Origin: Flavobacteriaceae bacterium | GTDB taxonomy: Bacteria > Bacteroidota > Bacteroidia > Flavobacteriales > Flavobacteriaceae | Direction of reading: 5' to 3' | DNA length: 6,355 nt | Assembly: GCA_030834365.1 (NCBI GenBank) | Contig: JAURFJ010000069.1 | Location: 1-6,355, forward strand | Shown: in pieces, positions 1 to 6,114 of the stretch | How the letters are laid out: every line of letters begins with the position of its first letter | How positions within the stretch are numbered: the stretch's first letter is position 1 | Made by a program: the position numbers and the translations under genes | The notes under the pieces: model-generated | Told to the model about the DNA's origin: nothing | The model's database searches: none | Seen by the model: the letters and a program-made list of their open reading frames with translations, nothing else

Positions 1-437
1 CGACCGACCTGAGTTTGACATATTTGTTTAATGCAGAACGTGCTAACCGCATTGTCTATCAGTCTATGTTAGATACTGAACAGCTTGGTTTTCCTGAGTT
101 TTTAAAACTCATCTTTGAGAAGACGCTTCGTCAAAAACCGCTTTATGGATTTCAAGGAATGGTACAAGAGGTTATTCAGTTTACCGTTCTCAAGCGATTG
201 ATGGAACTAGCCTCACAGGACATGGTTTATCCACAAGTAACCGAGGCTGTGGTTTTTGAGATGATGCGCACACGTACCTTCTTGGGAGATCAACAAACCG
301 ATCCGACAGCCATATTTATGCGAAAAGAGATTGATCGATTCTTGGGTAATCCCGAGGGGTATAAATCAAACCTTAAGGTTGTTGATGTTCCAGATGGTTC
401 TCCCATAGGTTCTATTTTTGCATGCGGCATTGAATAA
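1..437 (+). CDS. C-terminal end of a probable zinc-dependent metalloprotease (met-zincin, DUF4953/DUF5117 type), 5' truncated
   Basis: The reading frame (codons in phase with base 3) is open to the left edge and ends with TAA at 435-437, so this is the last ~144 residues of a longer protein; the TTG at 15 is not a real start. The visible part is helical and lacks cysteine clusters or membrane segments. It opens with LFNAERANRIVYQ and continues with a long helical stretch (VLKRLMELA, then FMRKEIDRFL near the end). This resembles the C-terminal tail of the large secreted or periplasmic met-zincins common in Bacteroidota, whose tails carry a similar 'LFN/LLN..R.NR..' start followed by helices. 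The catalytic HExxH would lie upstream and cannot be checked, so the family call rests on remembered tail similarity only. The next gene starts 16 bases downstream on the same strand, suggesting co-transcription with oligopeptidase B. Confidence 0.5.
   Translation, partial: TDLSLTYLFNAERANRIVYQSMLDTEQLGFPEFLKLIFEKTLRQKPLYGFQGMVQEVIQFTVLKRLMELASQDMVYPQVTEAVVFEMMRTRTFLGDQQTDPTAIFMRKEIDRFLGNPEGYKSNLKVVDVPDGSPIGSIFACGIE
413..420 (+). promoter_or_regulatory. Possible Bacteroidota -7 promoter element upstream of oligopeptidase B
   Basis: TATTTTTG matches the Bacteroidota -7 consensus TAnnTTTG exactly. It lies inside the last codons of the upstream gene, and the implied transcription start would be some 25-30 bases before the ATG at 454. 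No convincing TTG or TTTG -33 element is found at the usual ~19-base spacing. An octamer with two free positions arises often by chance in AT-rich DNA, so this is only a candidate. Confidence 0.25.
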
Positions 438-453
438 AGAATCGATTTAACGT

Positions 454-2517
454 ATGAGTGATCCAGTGAATTCTATTCCGCCTAAGGCGGCCAAACGTCC
501 TTTTACTATTGAGAAGCACGGGCACCAGCGTGTAGATCCCTATTACTGGTTAGCCGATAGAGAGTCTGCCGAGTTACTCGACCATTTACACAAAGAGAAG
601 GCGTATTACGAGGCTAGCACAGTTTCGCAGAATGAGCTTAAAGAAACCCTGTATAACGAAATCCGTGGCCGCATAAAAGAAGAAGATCAATCGCTACCGG
701 TTTTCAAGCACGGCTATTGGTACGAAACACGCTTCAAGGAGGGGCTTGAATACCCGATTCACGTTCGTTACCCCTCTGTCAATAAGCGCGATGAGCCCGA
801 AGTATTATTTGATGTGAATGCCATGGCTGAGGGTTATGAATACTACGACTTAAGAGGAGTGCGTATTAGCTTTAACAACCGCTACGCACTTTTCGCTGAA
901 GACACGGTTTCGAGAAGGCAGTACACCATTAAAATCAAAGATCTTAAAGAAGGTCAAATCTTAACTGACTGCATTGAGAACACAACGGGTTCACCTTGTT
1001 GGTCAGCAAACAACGCTACCTTTTTTTACGTCAAAAAAGACCCTGAAACGCTTAGGGCGTATGGAGTATTTCGCCATCAAATAGGCACCGACTCAAAAGA
1101 TGACGTATGTGTGTTTCACGAAGAAGACGAAACCTTTAACGTTGGCGTTTACCTCTGTAAGAGCAGGTCATACATCATCATTGTTTCGGCTTCTACTTTG
1201 ACAACAGAGTACCGCATTCTAAAGTCAAATGATCCCTTTGGAGCCTTTCAAGTATTTAGTGAACGTCAACGCGGACTTGAATACAACATAGATCATTTTG
1301 GCTCACATTTTTATGTGCTTACGAACAAAGATGAAGCTACCAATTTCAAGCTTATGCGCACTCTGGTTACACAAACAGATGCGTCATTTTGGGAGCCATT
1401 TATCGCACATCGCCCTTTGGTTCTGCTTGAAGATTTCGACTGCTTTAATTCGTTCTATGTTTTAGCAGAACGAGAATTGGGATTAACCCGACTACTGGTT
1501 AATAGCTGGGACAATTCGTTTTCGTTTTACATACCGATAGCCGGTGAAACCTACGTCTGCGATCTTTACGACAATCCCGATTTTGATACAGAGGTGATTC
1601 GTTATTATGTGAACGCCATGACTGTTCCACCTAGTATTTATGAAATAAACGTTATCGATCAAGCCACTCGACTACTGAAGCAACAAGAGGTGGTTGGTGG
1701 CTACGATCAGACCCAATACGTGTCTACCCGACTGTGGGTGAAGGCCGATGACGGTGCGAATATACCCGTCAGCCTTGTGCGGCATAAAGATACTGCTGAG
1801 TATGCACCAACACTGCTTTACGCCTATGGCTCTTACGGTCACACTGTAGATCCAACCTTTTCAGTTTCGCGCTTATCTCTACTGGATCGAGGGTTTGTTT
1901 TTGCCATTGCCCATGTTCGCGGTTCTCAATATTTAGGAAGAGCATGGTACGACAACGGGAAAATGGAAGAAAAAATGAACACCTTCAATGACTTCATTAG
2001 CGCTTCAAGGCATCTAATAACTTCAAAAATAACCCACACCGATAAATTATTTGCCATGGGAGGGTCTGCAGGAGGAATGCTTATGGGAGTTATTGTTAAT
2101 AAAGCCCCAGAACTCTATAAAGGTGTAATTGCAGCTGTTCCGTTCGTAGATGTAGTAACCACCATGCTCGATGACAGTATTCCATTAACTACTGGAGAAT
2201 ACGATGAATGGGGTAATCCCAATATTGAATCAGACTATTTCACAATGCTGGCCTATTCTCCGTACGACAATGTTGAAGAAAAAGCGTACCCTCATATGTA
2301 TATTAGCACAGGTTTCCACGATTCACAAGTTCAGTATTGGGAGCCTGCGAAATGGGCACTTAAGCTTAGAGAAAATAATACGGCCGACACCAAAATTTTA
2401 CTTGATATAGACCTGTCAGTTGGTCACGGGGGTGCATCAGGTCGATTTGAACAGCTTCGAGAAGTGGCTAAAGAATACGCCTTTATTATTGAACTATCTG
2501 AAAATCAGACTATTTAG
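454..2517 (+). CDS. ptrB: Oligopeptidase B (S9A prolyl oligopeptidase family serine peptidase)
   Basis: A cytosolic serine peptidase that cleaves short peptides after Lys or Arg. Its 687 residues match the usual family length. The N-terminus (PYYWLADRES, about residues 29-38) is the conserved family entry, and there is no signal peptide. Residues of roughly 75-400 should form the beta-propeller, and about 410-687 the alpha/beta hydrolase. The nucleophile is Ser538 in GGSAGG (536-541), the acid is Asp623 in GFHDSQVQYWEPAKW, and the base is His658 in GHGGASGRF. All three sit exactly six residues after the E. coli positions I recall (532, 617, 652). The acidic P1-pocket pair also lines up, as Glu582 and Asp584 in TTGEYDEWGNP. 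One oddity is RGSQYLG (489-495) where most members have RGGGELG. The ATG at 454 lacks a clear Shine-Dalgarno sequence, as is normal for this phylum. It is probably co-transcribed with the upstream protease gene. Confidence 0.95.
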   Translation: MSDPVNSIPPKAAKRPFTIEKHGHQRVDPYYWLADRESAELLDHLHKEKAYYEASTVSQNELKETLYNEIRGRIKEEDQSLPVFKHGYWYETRFKEGLEYPIHVRYPSVNKRDEPEVLFDVNAMAEGYEYYDLRGVRISFNNRYALFAEDTVSRRQYTIKIKDLKEGQILTDCIENTTGSPCWSANNATFFYVKKDPETLRAYGVFRHQIGTDSKDDVCVFHEEDETFNVGVYLCKSRSYIIIVSASTLTTEYRILKSNDPFGAFQVFSERQRGLEYNIDHFGSHFYVLTNKDEATNFKLMRTLVTQTDASFWEPFIAHRPLVLLEDFDCFNSFYVLAERELGLTRLLVNSWDNSFSFYIPIAGETYVCDLYDNPDFDTEVIRYYVNAMTVPPSIYEINVIDQATRLLKQQEVVGGYDQTQYVSTRLWVKADDGANIPVSLVRHKDTAEYAPTLLYAYGSYGHTVDPTFSVSRLSLLDRGFVFAIAHVRGSQYLGRAWYDNGKMEEKMNTFNDFISASRHLITSKITHTDKLFAMGGSAGGMLMGVIVNKAPELYKGVIAAVPFVDVVTTMLDDSIPLTTGEYDEWGNPNIESDYFTMLAYSPYDNVEEKAYPHMYISTGFHDSQVQYWEPAKWALKLRENNTADTKILLDIDLSVGHGGASGRFEQLREVAKEYAFIIELSENQTI

Positions 2518-2525
2518 ACTTTAGT

Positions 2526-2533
2526 TATATTTG
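2526..2533 (+). promoter_or_regulatory. Possible -7 promoter element before the CBS-like gene
   Basis: TATATTTG fits the Bacteroidota -7 consensus TAnnTTTG and lies in the 30-base gap after oligopeptidase B. A transcript from it would begin near 2540, only a few bases before the proposed TTG start at 2548, giving a very short leader. No good -33 TTG is visible at the usual spacing. If real, the lipid-type genes would have their own promoter apart from the peptidase gene. Confidence 0.35.
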
Positions 2534-2547
2534 TCAAAATTTTTGGT

Positions 2548-3606
2548 TTGTTTCTACCCTTTAGAAAACGAAGAAAAGTTGATGCGGCCCAGTCGTTCCT
2601 AGACCTTGTAGGAAACACGCCGCTATTGAAGCTCAATCGATCAGTTAAGCCAGTGTTAGGCGATGTCTACGCCAAGCTGGAGTGGTTTAACCCAGGTCAG
2701 TCGTCTAAAGACCGTATAGCACTTCATATCATAGAAAATGCCGAGAAGAACGGCTTGTTGAATCCCGGCGACACTATAGTTGAGACTACCTCTGGTAACA
2801 CAGGTTTTAGCTTAGCCATGGCTAGTATGGTTAAAGGTTATAACTGTATTCTTGCCGTAAGTTCTAAGTCTTCACAAGACAAGATCGACACTTTGAGAGC
2901 AATGGGCGCCGAAGTGCACATCTGCCCAGCACATGTTTCGGCAGAAGACCCTCGATCGTATTACGAAGTAGCCAAACGAATTCACCGAGAAACACCCAAT
3001 TCGATATACATCAATCAGTATTTTAATGACCTAAATACTGAGGCTCACTACCTAACTACGGGCCCCGAGATTTGGAATCAGACAAACGGCACAATTACCC
3101 ATTTAGTAGCGTGCAGCGGAACAGGTGGTACCATTTCAGGAACCGCGCGGTATTTAAAAGAGCGCAATAGTCGCATCAAGGTGCTAGGTATTGATGCCTA
3201 CGGATCAGTGATTAAAAAATACCACGAAACAGGTAAGTTTGATGAGAATGAGATTCATCCGTATCGCATAGAAGGGTTGGGAAAAAACTTGATTCCTTCG
3301 GCTACCGATTTTGAATCTATTGACCATTTCATAAAAGTAACTGATAAAGAAGCCGCTTTAAGAGCGAGGTCGCTGGCTAGAGAAGAGGGAGTCTTTGCCG
3401 GATACACCTCAGGTGCAGCTATTCAAGGACTGCTGCAGTATAACGAACTTGGTTATTTTGATAAAGACAGTGTAATCGTGGTAATCTTACCCGATCACGG
3501 CTCGCGTTATTTGAGTAAAATATACAATGAGCAATGGATGATCGATCAAGGGTTTACAGAACAATCTTCGGAATCCGCTGTTAAAAAAGGCTCAAAAGTA
3601 GACTGA
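2548..3606 (+). CDS. PLP-dependent cysteine synthase/cystathionine beta-synthase family enzyme; candidate cysteate synthase
   Basis: A fold-type II PLP enzyme that exchanges the beta-substituent of a serine- or cysteine-type amino acid. Landmarks: VGNTPLLKLN at 21-30; the PLP-binding lysine Lys54 in QSSKDRI; the substrate loop TTSGNTG at 80-86; the phosphate-binding loop GTGGT at 191-195; GYTSGAA at 285-291, contacting the pyridine nitrogen; and PDHGSRYLSKIY near the C-terminus. KLEWFNPG, NQYFNDLNTEAHY and EGLGKNLIP look closer to CBS than to CysK. There is no N-terminal haem region and no C-terminal Bateman domain. The start is TTG at 2548: no ATG precedes the conserved core, and the frame is open back to the preceding gene's TAG. 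The first ten residues are strongly basic (FRKRRK). Because an oxoamine synthase lies next downstream, cysteate formation from sulfite and phosphoserine or cysteine is my preferred role. Plain cysteine synthase or CBS remains possible. Family call is sure, substrate is not. Confidence 0.88.
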   Translation: MFLPFRKRRKVDAAQSFLDLVGNTPLLKLNRSVKPVLGDVYAKLEWFNPGQSSKDRIALHIIENAEKNGLLNPGDTIVETTSGNTGFSLAMASMVKGYNCILAVSSKSSQDKIDTLRAMGAEVHICPAHVSAEDPRSYYEVAKRIHRETPNSIYINQYFNDLNTEAHYLTTGPEIWNQTNGTITHLVACSGTGGTISGTARYLKERNSRIKVLGIDAYGSVIKKYHETGKFDENEIHPYRIEGLGKNLIPSATDFESIDHFIKVTDKEAALRARSLAREEGVFAGYTSGAAIQGLLQYNELGYFDKDSVIVVILPDHGSRYLSKIYNEQWMIDQGFTEQSSESAVKKGSKVD

Positions 3607-3612
3607 GAATAC

Positions 3613-3626
3613 CGCCTCTTGAGGCG
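3613..3626 (+). terminator. Weak hairpin after the CBS-like gene, possible attenuator or terminator
   Basis: CGCCT (3613-3617) pairs with AGGCG (3622-3626) around a CTTG loop, beginning six bases after the TGA at 3604-3606. The stem is GC-rich but short, and the T-rich run does not follow directly (TTTAAGTTTT lies at 3634-3642). It is therefore a poor intrinsic terminator at best, and could allow partial read-through into the oxoamine synthase gene. Confidence 0.25.
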
Positions 3627-3648
3627 CGCAGCATTTAAGTTTTAATCT

Positions 3649-3656
3649 TACTTTTG
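3649..3656 (+). promoter_or_regulatory. Possible -7 promoter element for the alpha-oxoamine synthase gene
   Basis: TACTTTTG matches TAnnTTTG and lies 32 bases before the ATG at 3689 in the only sizeable gap on the + strand (82 bases). The predicted start of transcription, about 3661-3663, falls inside a small perfect inverted repeat, GTGTA-TTTC-TACAC (3658-3671). The nearest upstream TTG (3619-3621) is 27 bases away, longer than the typical spacer, so the -33 half is unconvincing. Confidence 0.35.
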
Positions 3657-3688
3657 CGTGTATTTCTACACACATTGATTTTACATTT

Positions 3689-4948
3689 ATGAGAGATTTA
3701 TTCGATCGAATCATCGAAAATAAAGGTCCCTTAGGTAAGTGGGCCGCACATGCAGAGGGTTATTTTGTTTTTCCAAAACTAGAAGGACCTATCTCGAATA
3801 GAATGAAGTTTCAAGGTCGCGATGTGATCACTTGGAGCATTAACGATTATTTGGGCTTAGCTAATCTCGAAGAGGTAAAGGCAGTCGATGCTGAGGCTGC
3901 TCTTACGTACGGAGCAGCTTACCCTATGGGCGCGCGAATGATGAGCGGTCATACCGATTTTCACGAACTGCTTGAAAATCAATTGGCGGATTTTGTTAAA
4001 AAGGAGTCGGCCTATTTACTAAACTTTGGCTATCAAGGTATAATGTCTGCCATTGATGCACTGGTGAGTAAAGACGATATTATCGTATACGATGTAGATT
4101 GCCACGCCTGTATTATAGATGGGGTGCGCTTGCACTTAGGCAAGCGGTTTACCTTCAAACACAACGATGTCGAAAGCCTAGAAAAAAATCTCGAACGTGC
4201 TACTAAGCTTGCCGAACAGCAAAACGGGGGCATATTAGTGATTTCTGAAGGGGTATTCGGAATGCGTGGTGAACAAGGCAAGCTCAAAGAAATAGCTGCC
4301 TTGAAAAAGAAGTATAATTTCAGATTTTTAGTTGATGACGCACACGGTTTTGGTACTCTTGGTGCAACCGGAGCTGGTGCGGGTGAGGAACAAGGCATTC
4401 AAGACGAGATTGATGTCTATTTTGCCACTTTTGCCAAGTCTTTAGCAGGAATTGGTGCGTTTTTGGCCGCCGACAAAGAAATTATCGATTACCTGAAATA
4501 CAATTTACGCTCACAGATGTTCGCCAAATCACTTCCTATGATCTACGTCAAAGGAGTGTTGAAACGATTAGATATGTTGCGTACAAGGCCAGAGTTGAAA
4601 GCCAAGCTTTGGGAAAACGTTTATGCGCTTCAAAACGGTCTAAAACAACGGGGATTTGATATCGGAACTACTACGAGCTGCGTTACTCCAGTTTACTTAA
4701 ATGGTAGTATTCCTGAGGCTATGGCCCTTGTGAAGGATCTTCGAGAAAACCATGGTATTTTCTGCTCGATCGTGGTGTATCCGGTGATTCCAAAAGGGTT
4801 GATTCTCTTGAGAATGATACCAACCGCCACCCACACCTTAGAAGACGTTGAGATCACTCTAAATGCCTTCTCATCTATTCGTGAGCGCTTAGAGAATGGT
4901 ACCTACAAGCGATTATCTGCAGCCGTTTCTGCCGCTATGAATGAGTAG
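3689..4948 (+). CDS. Alpha-oxoamine synthase: candidate cysteate C-fatty acyltransferase (capnine/sulfonolipid synthesis) or serine palmitoyltransferase
   Basis: A PLP fold-type I enzyme of the SPT/BioF/KBL family that decarboxylatively condenses an amino acid with an acyl-CoA. The 419 residues fit the family. The ring-stacking His139 is in VDCHACIIDG, Asp216 and His219 are in VDDAHGFGTLG, and the Schiff-base Lys250 is in FATFAKSLAGIGAF. The substrate-entry region SINDYLGLAN lies near residues 51-60, and the C-terminal domain contains GLILLRMIPTATHT. The protein resembles the ~420-residue enzymes of Flavobacterium, a group in which this family includes the reported cysteate fatty acyltransferase, and less the shorter Bacteroides serine palmitoyltransferase type. 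With a CBS-like gene just upstream, the product would be 3-ketocapnine from cysteate and branched acyl-CoA. The alternative is 3-ketosphinganine from serine. The enzyme should be cytosolic. The start is ATG without Shine-Dalgarno. The stop overlaps the end of the opposing acyltransferase gene by 14 bases. Confidence 0.9.
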   Translation: MRDLFDRIIENKGPLGKWAAHAEGYFVFPKLEGPISNRMKFQGRDVITWSINDYLGLANLEEVKAVDAEAALTYGAAYPMGARMMSGHTDFHELLENQLADFVKKESAYLLNFGYQGIMSAIDALVSKDDIIVYDVDCHACIIDGVRLHLGKRFTFKHNDVESLEKNLERATKLAEQQNGGILVISEGVFGMRGEQGKLKEIAALKKKYNFRFLVDDAHGFGTLGATGAGAGEEQGIQDEIDVYFATFAKSLAGIGAFLAADKEIIDYLKYNLRSQMFAKSLPMIYVKGVLKRLDMLRTRPELKAKLWENVYALQNGLKQRGFDIGTTTSCVTPVYLNGSIPEAMALVKDLRENHGIFCSIVVYPVIPKGLILLRMIPTATHTLEDVEITLNAFSSIRERLENGTYKRLSAAVSAAMNE

Positions 4949-6065
4949 ATAATAACTTTTTGTAGGTTACGCGCCTTTGCGTTACCACGGGGTCGAAGTC
5001 TTTCCACAATCGCTGAATGGCCAAATTATCCTCCAGTTCAGGGGTTCTATGGCAATTCACTATTCCGTATTTTTCGTACTCCTCTTTAAGTGCAGCGAAC
5101 AACAATGCGGTAACCCCCTTGTTTTGGTACTCAGGGTGCACACCGATTAAATAGAGTATAGCTGTTTTTGCACGCCTTTTTGCCCGTAAAAGATGAATAA
5201 TTCCCCATGGAAACAACCGACCATTTGCCCGGCGCAGGGCCTCTGCAAATGAAGGCATTGTAATGGCGAATGCTACCATCTTTTGGTCTTTGTCGAACAC
5301 GAATTTGATGAATTCAGGGTTGATAAATGACAGGTACTTTTTCTTGAAATAGGTTTTTTGTCGCTCACTAATGGGCACAAAAGAAGACAGACTCGCATAC
5401 GTCTCGTTGAACAGATCAAACATTTGATCGGCAACAGCGAGCACATCTTTGGTTTTGCGGTAATGTTTGGTCTCTAATTGATAACGACGGCTGATGAGAT
5501 TGCTCGACTTTTCGAAAAACTTTGGATCGGCATTCTGAAGCAGAAACTCGCTTTCCAAATACTTTTTTTCAACGTGCATACCATAGGCTTCGTAGTGTCT
5601 CGGATAATAGTCAAAATTATACCACGAAATCATAGTGCTCAGTCGCTCAAAACCTTCTGTAAGAACGCCGACTTTGTCCATATTAGAGAATCCAACAGGA
5701 CCTTCTATAAAGGCCAACTGTTCGTCTTTACCAATTTGACTGACTTGGTCTAATAGGGCAGCTGAAACGCTGTAGTCATCGATGAAGTCGAACCAACCAA
5801 AGCGCATCTTCGGAAGGTCTTGTTTTTCAATTTCAGTAAAATTGCGAATCGCGGCAATGCGTCCGACAATTTCGCCATTGATCTTGGCCACGAAAAAACG
5901 AGCCTCGGCATGTTCGAAAACCGGATTGATCGAAGGGTCGAAAAAATCTATTTCGTCAGATATAATAGGAGGAACCCAATACTTGTTACCTTTATAAAGT
6001 TTAAAAGGAAATCGAACAAAGTCTATAAGGTCACTCTTAGAGTGCAATTCTTCAATAGAAATCAT
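4935..6065 (-). CDS. GNAT-fold N-acyltransferase, YghO-like; candidate sulfonolipid or sphingolipid N-acyltransferase
   Basis: About 376 residues, roughly twice a single GNAT domain. The N-terminal half begins FVRFPFKLYKGNKYWVPP (16-33), then has DPSINPVFEHAEARFF (43-58) and GEIVGRIAAI (64-73). A segment with EGPVGFSNMDKVGVLTEGF follows. This order matches a YghO-like family of acyltransferase-related proteins. The C-terminal half holds a GNAT motif A, with Q314-N-K-G317 after IGVHPEY, the usual acyl-CoA phosphate-binding loop. There are no signal peptide or obvious membrane helices. I choose the ATG at 6065-6063 because conserved sequence starts right after it; a TTG at 6083 would only add six unremarkable residues. 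The gene runs convergently into the oxoamine synthase gene. The Caulobacter bacterial ceramide synthase is also a GNAT-fold acyl-CoA N-acyltransferase, so transferring a second acyl chain to a long-chain base is a reasonable but unproven role. Confidence 0.82.
   Translation of the reverse strand: MISIEELHSKSDLIDFVRFPFKLYKGNKYWVPPIISDEIDFFDPSINPVFEHAEARFFVAKINGEIVGRIAAIRNFTEIEKQDLPKMRFGWFDFIDDYSVSAALLDQVSQIGKDEQLAFIEGPVGFSNMDKVGVLTEGFERLSTMISWYNFDYYPRHYEAYGMHVEKKYLESEFLLQNADPKFFEKSSNLISRRYQLETKHYRKTKDVLAVADQMFDLFNETYASLSSFVPISERQKTYFKKKYLSFINPEFIKFVFDKDQKMVAFAITMPSFAEALRRANGRLFPWGIIHLLRAKRRAKTAILYLIGVHPEYQNKGVTALLFAALKEEYEKYGIVNCHRTPELEDNLAIQRLWKDFDPVVTQRRVTYKKLLSTHS
4965..4986. other. Inverted repeat in the convergent 3' junction
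   Basis: GGTTACGC (4965-4972) and GCGTTACC (4979-4986) can pair with one T/T mismatch around a six-base GCCTTT loop. It lies 17 bases past the oxoamine synthase stop, inside the 3' coding end of the opposing acyltransferase gene, where it encodes part of VTQRRVT. The TTTTT run (4957-4961) precedes the stem in the + direction, so it does not have classical terminator layout. It may slow both convergent transcripts, or simply reflect the repeated VT codons. Confidence 0.25.
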
Positions 6066-6114
6066 GGTTCTAAAGTACTTCAAAATTCAGGACTGTTTCG
6101 GTTAATTGCTCGAT
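6066..6114. promoter_or_regulatory. Divergent intergenic region between the acyltransferase and YfhO-like genes
   Basis: Only 49 bases separate the two divergent ATGs, so promoters for both genes must lie here or reach into the opposite coding region. On the - strand, GAATTTTG (7 of 8 to TAnnTTTG) and TACTTTAG (7 of 8) are possible degenerate -7 elements for the acyltransferase. I find no good element for the + strand gene. Shared regulation is possible, but no operator is evident. Confidence 0.3.

Noticed and set aside
15..437. TTG at 15 as the start of a complete 140-residue protein
   Set aside because: The frame is open to base 1 with four sense codons before the TTG, and the protein looks like the tail of a larger one.
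2204..2410. A 68-codon + strand frame within the oligopeptidase B gene
   Set aside because: It is an out-of-frame shadow across the catalytic Asp region, with no independent support.
4033..4398. Open frame of 121 codons on the - strand within the oxoamine synthase gene
   Set aside because: It lies antisense to a strongly conserved enzyme, its translation is low-complexity (proline, serine and alanine rich), and it matches no family I know.
3689..4948. Biotin synthesis (BioF) or threonine degradation (KBL) role for the oxoamine synthase
   Set aside because: No bio genes or threonine dehydrogenase are adjacent, and the sequence looks more like the Flavobacterium long-chain acyltransferase group. 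This is not excluded without a phylogeny.
6066..6083. Start of the GNAT-fold protein at a TTG (6083) six codons upstream
   Set aside because: An ATG at 6065 directly precedes the conserved N-terminal region, while the six extra residues show nothing conserved and would crowd the divergent promoter region.
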